From positions 248,001 through 312,000 of the forward strand of contig CP050901.1 in NCBI GenBank assembly GCA_050916095.1: a DNA stretch of 64,000 nt, written 5' to 3'. Made by a program: the position numbers and the translations under genes. This DNA comes from JANPCX01 sp050916095 (GTDB taxonomy: Bacteria; Pseudomonadota; Gammaproteobacteria; Burkholderiales; Burkholderiaceae_C). This document shows, one piece after another, positions 1-7,988 of the stretch (its first letter is position 1; every line of letters begins with the position of its first letter). The notes below the pieces were generated by a model. The model was not told the DNA's origin, ran no database searches, and worked only from the letters and a program-made list of their open reading frames with translations.

Positions 1-607
1 ATTTGATGCCGACGGCCAGCCGCTGCCGGACAACGTCGACGCCGCCTGGTTGGCGCGCACGCACAGCCTCATCATGCAACGTTATGCGGCGCTGAACCGC
101 GCGATGGCTGAAGACGGTTGGTTCAACCCCCTCATCCTGGAATTGGACGACGAGGCGACGCCAGAGAACGACGGTGCCGATGCGCAGGTTGAAAACCCGG
201 ACGAAGCCGATGAAGCGGCCCAAACACTCCAGTCCTTGCCGCCCGTGTCACGGCCGCTGATGCCTTGGGTGTCAGGGCTGTTCTTGGCCAATGAGCAGTT
301 CCCTGCCCTGTCCGACATGCCCAACGATGCGGTGCATGTGGCCCTGGCAAGGCTGTACCGTCATTTGCCAACACAAACCGACGAAGAAAAAAGCCTCGTG
401 GCCCTGCTGGACCAAGAACACCCGCTCACCACGCTGGATGCCGCGATTGAAGAACTGGTGGTGACGGTGGCCGACCTGTGGGACATGACCCGCGCGTCAC
501 GCTACAAGGTAGAGACTGTCCAGCGCGACACCCCCAAACAAGGCCGCAACGACCCCTGCGCCTGCGGCAGTGGCAAAAAGTACAAGGCCTGTCACGGTGC
601 GGCTTGA
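1..607 (+). CDS. UPF0149 (YgfB/YecA-like) family protein with C-terminal SEC-C motif, 5'-truncated by window edge
   Basis: The reading frame is open from base 2 and has no convincing start inside the window, so the N-terminus lies upstream. The visible part contains the UPF0149 signature of an acidic Asp/Glu-rich segment followed by a PWVSGLFLANEQFP block, and a repeat-like helix pair ending in EELVVTVADLWD. The last 20 residues hold the SEC-C metal-binding motif (CACGSGKKYKACH), known to bind zinc in SecA and in YecA-type proteins. The biochemical role of the family is unsettled. A paralogue without SEC-C lies at 22153-22866. The next gene starts 14 bases downstream on the same strand, so the two may be cotranscribed. 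Confidence 0.85.
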   Translation, partial: FDADGQPLPDNVDAAWLARTHSLIMQRYAALNRAMAEDGWFNPLILELDDEATPENDGADAQVENPDEADEAAQTLQSLPPVSRPLMPWVSGLFLANEQFPALSDMPNDAVHVALARLYRHLPTQTDEEKSLVALLDQEHPLTTLDAAIEELVVTVADLWDMTRASRYKVETVQRDTPKQGRNDPCACGSGKKYKACHGAA

Positions 608-621
608 GGTGAACCTTCCCC

Positions 622-1395
622 ATGCGTTTGCAACTGCTGTCTGACCTGCACTTAGAAACCGAAGACTTCACCGCCCAACCAGCACCGGGTGCCGAACTGC
701 TGGTGCTGGCGGGTGACATCGACAGCAGTTGGGCGGGTTTGTCGCAGTTTGCGAACTGGCCGGTGCCGGTGCTCTTCGTGGCGGGCAACCACGAGTTTGA
801 TCGCCGCGAGCTGAACGAGGCCTGGCCGCTTTTGCGCCAGCGCTGCGAGTCGATGGGCATCACTTTGCTGGAGCAACAAAGTTTCCACTTCACCAGCAGC
901 ACCGGACTGCGGGTGCGGTTTCTGGGCACCATACGCTGGTGTGACTTTGACACCTTCGGCCCGGCACAACGTGCCAAAGCGCAGCGCGCTGCGAGTTATT
1001 TCGTCAGGGTGATGCAGGCCACCCATAACGGCCAGGTGTTTGACCCCGAAGCAGTGCGGGCCGAGGCGCTGCGCTGCAAGAGCTGGTTGACCCAGGAACT
1101 GCAACAACCCACCGGCGACTGGGACCGCACCGTGGTCATCACCCACTATGCACCCAGCCTGAAAAGCGCCGACCCGCGATATGGGCAACAGCCCACAAGC
1201 GCCAGCTTTTGTAACGCCGACGACGATCTGCTGCCCTGGGCCAACCTGTGGCTGCACGGCCACCTGCATTGCCGGCACGACTACCGGGTGGATCACAAGG
1301 GCATATCCACGCGAGTGGTGTGCAACGCACGGGGCCATGCACACAAGGGCGAGGCAGACCACTACGACGGCCAGCGTGTGGTGGATGTGGTGTGA
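622..1395 (+). CDS. Calcineurin-like metallophosphoesterase
   Basis: This 257-residue protein has the ordered metal-binding motifs of the calcineurin-like phosphoesterase superfamily: D8-x-H10 in SDLHLE, GD at 31-32, GNHE at 55-58, H175 in VVITHYAPS and the GHxH motif near 213-216. These ligands normally hold two metal ions that hydrolyse phosphoester bonds. There is no signal peptide, so the enzyme is probably cytoplasmic. The substrate cannot be told from sequence; relatives include UDP-sugar pyrophosphatases and nucleases. It follows the SEC-C gene by 14 bases. Confidence 0.9.
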   Translation: MRLQLLSDLHLETEDFTAQPAPGAELLVLAGDIDSSWAGLSQFANWPVPVLFVAGNHEFDRRELNEAWPLLRQRCESMGITLLEQQSFHFTSSTGLRVRFLGTIRWCDFDTFGPAQRAKAQRAASYFVRVMQATHNGQVFDPEAVRAEALRCKSWLTQELQQPTGDWDRTVVITHYAPSLKSADPRYGQQPTSASFCNADDDLLPWANLWLHGHLHCRHDYRVDHKGISTRVVCNARGHAHKGEADHYDGQRVVDVV

Positions 1396-1508
1396 TGGTG
1401 TGGCCTGACCGGCCAAAAAATGCAGCAGGTTTGATTTGGCACAGACGCGCGTGAAAACGCTCTGCCACACTCACAGTGTTGTGCCCCACTTTTCAACCAG
1501 GAGACCCC

Positions 1509-1931
1509 ATGAAAATCCTCATCGCCGTTGATGGCAGCAGCTATACCAAAAAAGCGCTGGCCTACCTCACCGCCCACGACGAGTGGCTGGGTGCGGCCCA
1601 TGACTACACGGTGCTCACCGTCGTCCCCCCGATTCCTCCCAGAGCGGCAGCGGTTTTGGACAAAACAACCATCAAGAGCTACTACGAAGCAGAAGCAGAG
1701 AAAGTCCTCAAGCCCATCCGCAGTTTTTTCAGCAAACGCGGCATTTCTTCGGAGTGCATCAGCAAGGTGGGTTCGGCAGCCGACGTCATCTCCAAAACCG
1801 CTGAATCGGGTGACTTCGATTTGCTGATGATGGGCTCCCACGGCCAGGGAAATTTGATGAATCTGGTGCTGGGATCGGTGGCCAACAAGGTGTTGGCCCA
1901 CTGCAAAACGCCGGTGCTGTTGGTGCGCTAA
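1509..1931 (+). CDS. Universal stress protein, UspA family
   Basis: The 140-residue product starts MKILIAVDGS and carries the ATP-binding signature G-2x-G-9x-G(S) in MGSHGQGN...LGS near residues 109-123, typical of nucleotide-binding Usp proteins. The single-domain length is normal for the family. The ATG at 1509 is chosen over an upstream in-frame ATG at 1476 because AGGAG lies at the right distance before it and the domain begins there directly. It is likely cytoplasmic and induced by starvation or energy stress, as known for the family. It stands alone, converging with the TetR gene downstream. Confidence 0.92.
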   Translation: MKILIAVDGSSYTKKALAYLTAHDEWLGAAHDYTVLTVVPPIPPRAAAVLDKTTIKSYYEAEAEKVLKPIRSFFSKRGISSECISKVGSAADVISKTAESGDFDLLMMGSHGQGNLMNLVLGSVANKVLAHCKTPVLLVR

Positions 1932-1972
1932 GCGGCACCGGGCGCACGGCCAGCTTTGCGCCCTTGTCTGGA

Positions 1973-2581
1973 CTACCTGCTCGCCAGCCCGCGGAAGCAG
2001 GTGATCAGCAGCATCTCGATGATGCGCTCGTTGCTGTACTGCCCACCTGCTTTGAGCAAACCCAGTACCGGGTCGCAGGCGCGGGCGTACAAGGTGTAAA
2101 GCACCAACTCCGGCGGCAGGTCCGGGTTCAAGTCTCCGGCCTTTTGCGCCGCCGTGATCCACAGGCCCAGTCGCTCGCTCAGCTCCATGAGCCTGTCCAG
2201 GTAAACCTTGTGGCCCATCAGCGCGGTTCGCAGCGCTGAGTTTTGTGCTGGCAGCGACGGCATGTCGCCTGCCAGTTGCACCTGCATGGTCCAGCGCGCC
2301 ACCGCCTGCAGTTGCTGAATGGCGGGTGCTTCGGCATTGGTCTGCAAGGCATCGAGCTGCGCCAGGGCCCGCTCCAGCATGGACACCATGGCCGCCGCAG
2401 CCAATTCTTCTTTCGACGTGAAGTGTTTGTAAAGACTCGCTTTGGCAATGCCGACCTCGGCAGCCACTTCGTCCACCGTCATCGCGTCGAAGCCTTTTTC
2501 TGCGAGCAGGCGGTTGACCGCGCTCACGATGGCGTCTTCACGCGCTTTGAGCACCTGTTGCCGGAAAGAAACCTTGACCAT
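1973..2581 (-). CDS. TetR/AcrR family transcriptional regulator
   Basis: The 202-residue product has a classical TetR N-terminal helix-turn-helix near residues 27-52 (MTVDEVAAEVGIAKASLYKHF), followed by a divergent ligand-binding/dimerisation half. It is transcribed away from the fasciclin lipoprotein gene at 2778. The shared intergenic region carries a perfect 6-bp inverted repeat placed between the -35 and -10 hexamers of the fasciclin promoter, so repression of that operon, and perhaps of itself, is the obvious inference. The ligand is unknown. Confidence 0.92.
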   Translation of the reverse strand: MVKVSFRQQVLKAREDAIVSAVNRLLAEKGFDAMTVDEVAAEVGIAKASLYKHFTSKEELAAAAMVSMLERALAQLDALQTNAEAPAIQQLQAVARWTMQVQLAGDMPSLPAQNSALRTALMGHKVYLDRLMELSERLGLWITAAQKAGDLNPDLPPELVLYTLYARACDPVLGLLKAGGQYSNERIIEMLLITCFRGLASR

Positions 2582-2662
2582 CCACCTATTTTAAGCAGCA
2601 AAGTCAGGTTTCAGACTCAGCAGTCAAACAGTTACCCAAAAGTGTAAATAAATACTAAATAG

Positions 2663-2691
2663 TTGACATAGTGAACTGACTAGTTCATATT
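2663..2691 (+). promoter_or_regulatory. Sigma70 promoter with overlapping TetR-type operator
   Basis: TTGACA (2663-2668) and CATATT (2686-2691) are separated by 17 bases. Between them lies TGAACT-GACT-AGTTCA (2672-2687), a perfect 6-bp inverted repeat. A dyad covering the spacer and the start of the -10 is the normal position for a TetR-family operator. The promoter faces the fasciclin lipoprotein gene. Assignment of the divergent TetR protein to this site is inferred from position only. Confidence 0.6.
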
Positions 2692-2777
2692 TCGACTCCA
2701 TCGACAGGTCGAGCTGAACACCCATCCGGGCAGCGTCCCTGGTCTGTCGAAACAAACCTCAATAACAAGGAGCCCCC

Positions 2778-3743
2778 ATGTTTCATTGGATAAAAGCTGT
2801 TGTTCCCGCGTTGTCACTGACTTTCCTCGCTGCTTGTGGTGGCAGTGACGACCACCCGGCCGAGACCCCTGCCGCACAACCAACCCAGAACATCGTCCAA
2901 CTCGCGCAGGCGCAAAACCTGAACGCGCTGGTGGCTGCGGCTACCAAAGCGGGGCTGGCTGCGACATTGAGCGCCCCCGCCGCCAACTTGACCGTGTTCG
3001 CTCCGACGGACGCCGCTTTCAACGCGCTGGCTGTGCGTTTGGGTTTTGCTGATGCGAACGCGCTGGTGAACGCCTTGCCCGCCAGCGCTTTGGCCAACAT
3101 CCTGACCTACCATGTGCTGCCAAGCCGAAAAACGGCGGCTGATTTGACGGCCGGCGGCGCAACGCAAACCACGCTTTACAGTTTTGGTGGTTCCGCCACC
3201 ACGCTAGCGCTGAACACCAGCTCGGGTGTTCGTATCACGGACGCCGTTTTGACCCAGGCCAACGTGACCGCCGCCAACGTTCAAGCCACCAACGGCATCG
3301 TTCACGTGGTCGACAAAGTGCTGGTGCCGCCGGGTGTGTTGACTGTGGTGCAAATGGCCCAGGCCAACCCTGTTTTTTCCACCTTGGTCGGGGCGGTGGG
3401 TTCAGCGGGTCTGGTCAGCACACTCAGTGGTGCCGGGCCCTTCACGGTGTTTGCCCCCACCAACGACGCCTTCAGCGCCATCGCGAGCACGGTGGCTTCA
3501 CTGACGCCCACGCAGCTCAGCACCGTGTTGACTTACCACGTGCTGGGCAGCCAGGTGCTGTCCACGCAAATTCCTTTTGGAACAGCGGTGGCCACCGTGT
3601 CTGGACAAACCCTGACCATCAACAACAGCCCCTTGCGCATCACCGACAAGACGGCCACACCCGCCCCCATCACGGCCACCGACATCCGCGCCAGCAACGG
3701 CGTGATTCATGTGGTCAGCAAGGTCTTGATCCCCACGCTCTGA
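2778..3743 (+). CDS. Lipoprotein with two fasciclin (FAS1) domains
   Basis: This 321-residue protein begins with a lipoprotein signal peptide ending in the lipobox LAAC at residues 17-20. Two FAS1 domains follow, at about residues 40-175 and 185-320. Each shows the H1 block (TVFAPTDAAF, TVFAPTNDAF) and the C-terminal H2-like block (NGIVHVVDKVL, NGVIHVVSKVL). FAS1 domains mediate adhesion or binding at the cell surface; the ligand is not predictable. AGGAG precedes the ATG. A second single-domain FAS1 gene follows, separated by a terminator-like hairpin. Confidence 0.93.
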   Translation: MFHWIKAVVPALSLTFLAACGGSDDHPAETPAAQPTQNIVQLAQAQNLNALVAAATKAGLAATLSAPAANLTVFAPTDAAFNALAVRLGFADANALVNALPASALANILTYHVLPSRKTAADLTAGGATQTTLYSFGGSATTLALNTSSGVRITDAVLTQANVTAANVQATNGIVHVVDKVLVPPGVLTVVQMAQANPVFSTLVGAVGSAGLVSTLSGAGPFTVFAPTNDAFSAIASTVASLTPTQLSTVLTYHVLGSQVLSTQIPFGTAVATVSGQTLTINNSPLRITDKTATPAPITATDIRASNGVIHVVSKVLIPTL

Positions 3744-3753
3744 TTTCTTCCCA

Positions 3754-3788
3754 CCCCTGGTGATGGCAGGTCTGTCACCGGGGTTTTT
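3754..3788 (+). terminator. Intrinsic terminator-like hairpin between the two FAS1 genes
   Basis: CCCCTGGTGA and TCACCGGGG pair around a short loop, with one bulged T, and are followed by TTTTT. It lies 11 bases after the lipoprotein stop and 33 bases before the next FAS1 start. It may end the first transcript or partially attenuate read-through. Confidence 0.6.
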
Positions 3789-3820
3789 CACCCTGTACCA
3801 CCACTTGAAAGAAACCAACC

Positions 3821-4273
3821 ATGAAAAAACTCCTCGCACTGACTGCCTTGTCCTTCGCCGCTTTGTCGGTGCAAGCCAAAGACATCGTTGACACCGCCGT
3901 AGCCAACGGCAACTTCAAAACCTTGGCCGCAGCATTGCAAGCCGCCGGTTTGGTTGAGACCCTCAAAGGCAAAGGCCCCTTCACGGTGTTCGCACCAACG
4001 GACGCCGCTTTTGCAAAGATCCCTAAGGCCGACCTGGACGCCCTGCTCAAAGACAAAGCCAAACTGACCGCCATCCTGACCTACCACGTCGTGCCAGGCA
4101 AAGTCATGGCCAAAGACGTGAAGGCAGGCAAAGTCAAAACGGTTCAAGGATCGGAATTGACAGTGACCACCACCGGTGGCGTCATGGTGGACAACGCCAA
4201 AGTCACTGCTACCGACGTGGCCGCCGACAACGGCGTGATCCATGTGATCGACACCGTGGTCATCCCGAAGTAA
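3821..4273 (+). CDS. Secreted single fasciclin (FAS1) domain protein
   Basis: The 150-residue product has a Sec signal peptide (MKKLLALTALSFAALSVQA, cleavage after about residue 19) and one complete FAS1 domain with TVFAPTDAAF near residues 48-57 and NGVIHVIDTVVIPK at the C-terminus. It resembles the small secreted fasciclin proteins of proteobacteria. A strong terminator follows 22 bases after the stop. It probably shares function or regulation with the upstream FAS1 lipoprotein. Confidence 0.93.
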   Translation: MKKLLALTALSFAALSVQAKDIVDTAVANGNFKTLAAALQAAGLVETLKGKGPFTVFAPTDAAFAKIPKADLDALLKDKAKLTAILTYHVVPGKVMAKDVKAGKVKTVQGSELTVTTTGGVMVDNAKVTATDVAADNGVIHVIDTVVIPK

Positions 4274-4294
4274 AAAATCCTGTTATCGAGAAGC

Positions 4295-4323
4295 AAAAAG
4301 CGGCCTTTGCGGCCGCTTTTTTT
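4295..4323 (+). terminator. Rho-independent terminator after the FAS1 genes
   Basis: AAGCGGCC and GGCCGCTT flank a 5-base loop and are followed by a run of Ts. The left side is A-rich, so it may work in both directions and also end the minus-strand small ORF at 4346. Confidence 0.85.
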
Positions 4324-4345
4324 GATCCGCACGAGGTCGCAGACC

Positions 4346-4594
4346 TCAAATCACCGATCGACCATTCAAGCGATTGACCGCCCACAAACTCTCCAGCATG
4401 TTGGGTTCCGCTGAGGTAGAGGTTCGACCGGCCAGGCCCTGCGGGCCAACGGGTACGGCTGGGGGGTCAAAGGTCGCATCCAAGCCGAAAGCTGTGCCCA
4501 TGTCGGCGGGATCGGGTTGCGGCCGGCGTGGCGCACTGTGCTGAGTGCCGAGGCGCCAGGTGCGTTGCCAAAAACTTTTCTGTTCATTTGCCAT
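4346..4594 (-). CDS. Small hypothetical protein (82 aa)
   Basis: I do not recognise a family. The frame starts MANEQKSFWQRTWRLG and is rich in Pro, Ala and Asp in its middle (RRPQPDPADMGTAFGLDATFDPP), ending LESLWAVNRLNGRSVI. It has no signal peptide or membrane segment. AAAAGGGG lies seven bases before the chosen ATG; an ATG two codons earlier touches that sequence and is less likely. It follows phoD on the same strand at about 150 bases distance. Confidence 0.5.
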   Translation of the reverse strand: MANEQKSFWQRTWRLGTQHSAPRRPQPDPADMGTAFGLDATFDPPAVPVGPQGLAGRTSTSAEPNMLESLWAVNRLNGRSVI

Positions 4595-4745
4595 GACCAT
4601 CCCCTTTTGCAGCTGCGGCTTGTTCTTGTGCTTGAACCTTGGCCTGCCCTGAGATGATGGCAGTGTCAGATGACAAGCGGGTGACTGATTCGGGGAATAG
4701 GGCAGGAGTTTCCGTGCAGTTCGTAACGGGTGGTGAGGATTTGAT

Positions 4746-6335
4746 TCAAGCAGGTTCAACACCCGGTTCGTTCGCCTGAACCACGAGACGCGCTTGCGAA
4801 TAAAGCGTGGCGTCCGAACGGGCCGGGAAAGGCGTGGCTCGAAAGTCGCAGGTGGCTGAAGTCGGCGTGATGTCCACCAGGGCGTAACCCCGTTCGTCGC
4901 TGCGCGCGTGCACCATGTCGGGATTGGCGCTGCGCAACAAGGCCATGGCGGCATCGGGCAAGCTGCGCGAGGAAATCGAGCTACAAACAAACTCGCTGGC
5001 CAACACGGGGGATTTTTCATCACCCGCCACAGCACGCAAATTAGCCGCCACGTGGCGGTGCACGTCACCGCCCAAGCTGAGCACCCCACGCAACTTGGCA
5101 TCCGCCAGAGTGCGCAGGAGTTGTTGCCGCGCTACCGGGTAACCGTCCCAACCGTCAGACTGGATGCGCCGCCCCAGCGGCGAGGGCAAGGTCACCTCGC
5201 TCATTTGACTGCCCTGCCCGAGCAACTTCCAAGGCCGGGTGCTTTCCACCAAGCCTTGCTGCAACCATTGGCTTTGGTCGCTGCCCAAGACGGTTCGGCT
5301 GGAGTCCAACATCTCATGGCAACTGCCCACCAAACGACCGCCTGCCCTGCCGTCGGCACAGGCTTGCACACTGCGGTACTGGCGGCAGTCCAGCGTCCAC
5401 AACTCGGCCAGTTGTCCCCACAAATAGCGGTCATGAATGCGCATTTGAGGGCCGCTCGGGGCCATGTGGGGGGACACGGGCATGTGCTCGAAGTAGGCCT
5501 TGTAGGCGGCTGCGCGGCGCTGCAAAAACAAACGCGGGTCTTGGCCATCATCACCGCGAACGCGGTCGCCGGCGTAGTCGTTCACCACCTCGTGGTCGTC
5601 CCAGGTCAGGACCCAGGGGTGGGCGGCGTGGGAGGCCCGCAGGTCGGCATCAAGTTTGTACGTCGCGTGGCGCGCGCGGTAACCCGCCAGTGTGGTGGGC
5701 GGCGGGCCTTCGTGGGGTCGCAACAAATAACGGGGATTGGTGCTTTCGTAGATGTAGTCGCCGACAAACAGCACAAAGTCCAGGTCTTGGGCGGCGATGT
5801 CGCGGTGGGCCACATAGCTGCCTTGTTCATAGTGCTGGCACGAGGCCAGCGCCAAACGCAAACGCCCGACTGCAGCGTCAACGGCGGGCGCGGTGCGTGT
5901 GCGCCCGATTGGGCTGGACACCGCCGCAGCGCCTTTGCCCATGATGAAACGGTAAAAGAAACGCCGATCAGCGGGCAGCGCTTTGACCTCCACATGCACG
6001 CTGTGCCCGTGTTCAGGCAAGGCCTTCACCTCACCCGACCGCAACAGGTCGGAAAACCTATCGTCTGCGGCCAGCTCCCAGCGCACAGCGATAGGCGCAT
6101 CGGGCAACCCGCCGAGGGGTTCGTAGGGACGCGGCACCAAGCGGGTCCACAACACCACAGAGTTGGGGCGCGGCATGCCGCTGGCCACACCCAGACGGAA
6201 GGGGTCGTCGGAGGTGTTGATCGACACCGCCGCACGTGCGGCCCCGGCCAAATTCGTGGGCGCCGCAAAGAGTGAGGTCAGTGCCACACAGGCTGCACGG
6301 CGATTCAGCCGACTTTCCATCCATTGCAAATTCAT
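4746..6335 (-). CDS. phoD: PhoD-like alkaline phosphatase / phosphodiesterase
   Basis: The 529-residue protein begins with an RR-containing export signal (ESRLNRRAACVALTSLF) ending near ARAA. This is compatible with Tat export, the usual route for PhoD. An N-terminal fibronectin-like PhoD_N domain (GVASGMPRPNSVVLWTRLVP) is followed by the catalytic domain with LASCQHYEQG, FVGDYIYE, WDDHEVVNDYAGD and, further on, SLGGDVHRHVAAN. These are the residues that bind iron and calcium in PhoD. The enzyme releases phosphate from phosphomono- or diesters in the periplasm. No Pho box was identified. It is divergent from the MFS gene at 6411. Confidence 0.9.
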   Translation of the reverse strand: MNLQWMESRLNRRAACVALTSLFAAPTNLAGAARAAVSINTSDDPFRLGVASGMPRPNSVVLWTRLVPRPYEPLGGLPDAPIAVRWELAADDRFSDLLRSGEVKALPEHGHSVHVEVKALPADRRFFYRFIMGKGAAAVSSPIGRTRTAPAVDAAVGRLRLALASCQHYEQGSYVAHRDIAAQDLDFVLFVGDYIYESTNPRYLLRPHEGPPPTTLAGYRARHATYKLDADLRASHAAHPWVLTWDDHEVVNDYAGDRVRGDDGQDPRLFLQRRAAAYKAYFEHMPVSPHMAPSGPQMRIHDRYLWGQLAELWTLDCRQYRSVQACADGRAGGRLVGSCHEMLDSSRTVLGSDQSQWLQQGLVESTRPWKLLGQGSQMSEVTLPSPLGRRIQSDGWDGYPVARQQLLRTLADAKLRGVLSLGGDVHRHVAANLRAVAGDEKSPVLASEFVCSSISSRSLPDAAMALLRSANPDMVHARSDERGYALVDITPTSATCDFRATPFPARSDATLYSQARLVVQANEPGVEPA

Positions 6336-6410
6336 GCATCCATTTTGGGGGCGACACCAGAATGCTCAAGCGGCTATGCTTGCGTCGCTTTTTTACCGAG
6401 TCCATTTTCC

Positions 6411-7988
6411 GTGACCCCTTCCGCCCTGGCACCACTCAAAGCCTCCACCTTTCGCATGCTCTGGTTCGCCTGGTTGGCGGCCAACATCACCATGTGGATG
6501 AACGATGTGGTGGCCGCTTGGTTGATGACCTCACTCACCCACAACGTGGTCATGGTGGCTCTTGTGCAAGCGGCATCCACCTTGCCTGTCTTCTTGCTTG
6601 GGCTGCCAAGCGGTGCACTGGCCGACATCGTGGACAGGCGGCGTTATTTCGCTTTCACCCAGTTGTGGGTGGCTTTGGTGGCGGTGGTACTCGGGCTGTT
6701 GTCGCTCACAGGTCAGTTGACCGCGCCGCTGCTTTTGGCCCTCACCTTCGCCAACGGCATTGGGCTGGCCATGCGCTGGCCGGTGTTTGCCGCCATCGTT
6801 CCAGACCTCGTGCCACGCGACGAATTGCCCGCCGCTTTGGCACTGAACGGCATTGCGATGAATGTGTCGCGTGTCGTGGGTCCGGTTGTCGCCGGCGCGC
6901 TCTTGGCCAGTGCTGGCAGCGCATTTGTTTTTGCGCTGAATGCGGTGCTGTCGGTGTTTGCACTGGTGATGATTCTGCGCTGGAAGTCACAGCAAAAAGT
7001 CAGCGCTTTGCCGGGCGAACGTTTTGTCGGCGCAATGCGTGTGGGGTTGCAGCATGTGGCGCAATCGCCCCGCATGAAAGCGGTGCTGGTGCGCATCTTC
7101 ACGTTCTTTTTCCAGTCCACTGCGCTCACGGCCTTGATGCCGCTGATCGCACTGCGCCTGAATGGCGGCGCAGGCGTCTACACAGCACTGCTGGCCGCCA
7201 TGGGTTTGGGTGCCGTATTGGCGGCTTTGGTACTGCCCCCACTGCGTCAGCGCATAGGACGTGACGCCTGTGTTGGTTGGGGTACGGTTTTACATGCCAT
7301 CAGTTCCATGGTCGTGATCATCGTGCCGAATTTCTGGTGGGCATTGCCGTGCATGCTGCTATCGGGCATGGCCTGGATCATCACCGCGAATTCTTTGACG
7401 GTAGCGGCGCAAATGGCCTTGCCCAACTGGGTGCGGGCGCGGGGCATGTCAATTTACTTGATGTGCATGATGGGCGGGAGCGCTGCGGGCGCCACATTCT
7501 GGGGGTTTGTGGCCCATGCCAGCTCCATTCCGATCAGCCTCCTTGGGGCTGCACTTGTTGGTTTGGTGTTGCTGTTGGCGACAAGGAATTTGAGCGTGGG
7601 AACGGATGACGCCATACAAGGTGAGGAAGACTTTCGGACCGTACACCCCCAATCACCTCTTCCTGTGCCTGATATCGAGATCGACCCCAACGATGGCCCG
7701 GTGATGGTGACCGTTGAGTACATGATTCACGCTGCGCGTGCGAGGGAATTCGAGGCCATCATGCAAGAAACGAAGCGCGCCAGGTTACGCCAAGGCGCGC
7801 TTTCATGGGGGTTGTTCCGGGACACCGGCGTGCGAGGTCGCTACATCGAATACTTTCTGGATGAGACCTGGGTCGAGCACCAGAGACGCTTGGAACGCTT
7901 CACCGCAGCAGACGCTGGCTTGCGCGAACGCAGACTGGCATTTCACGTGGCCGCGACCCCTCCCATCGTGAAACGTTACGTGGCGTGA
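6411..7988 (+). CDS. MFS transporter of the MFS_3 / EntS-like family with C-terminal soluble domain
   Basis: About ten to twelve hydrophobic helices cover residues 10-400, beginning STFRMLWFAWLAANITMWMNDVVAAW, a pattern typical of the MFS_3 (enterobactin exporter-like) family. The last 100 residues (PVMVTVEYMIHAARAREFEAIMQETKRARL...) form a soluble domain resembling antibiotic-biosynthesis monooxygenase folds, which is common in this subfamily. The GTG at 6411 is preferred because the family core starts immediately after it; the frame is open further upstream to 6324. The substrate is unknown. Its 3' end overlaps the convergent reductase gene by 13 bases. Confidence 0.85.
   Translation: MTPSALAPLKASTFRMLWFAWLAANITMWMNDVVAAWLMTSLTHNVVMVALVQAASTLPVFLLGLPSGALADIVDRRRYFAFTQLWVALVAVVLGLLSLTGQLTAPLLLALTFANGIGLAMRWPVFAAIVPDLVPRDELPAALALNGIAMNVSRVVGPVVAGALLASAGSAFVFALNAVLSVFALVMILRWKSQQKVSALPGERFVGAMRVGLQHVAQSPRMKAVLVRIFTFFFQSTALTALMPLIALRLNGGAGVYTALLAAMGLGAVLAALVLPPLRQRIGRDACVGWGTVLHAISSMVVIIVPNFWWALPCMLLSGMAWIITANSLTVAAQMALPNWVRARGMSIYLMCMMGGSAAGATFWGFVAHASSIPISLLGAALVGLVLLLATRNLSVGTDDAIQGEEDFRTVHPQSPLPVPDIEIDPNDGPVMVTVEYMIHAARAREFEAIMQETKRARLRQGALSWGLFRDTGVRGRYIEYFLDETWVEHQRRLERFTAADAGLRERRLAFHVAATPPIVKRYVA

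Noticed and set aside
4908..6275. Long plus-strand ORF opposite phoD
   Set aside because: It is antisense to a well-supported PhoD gene and its translation shows only biased His/Gln/Ala composition.
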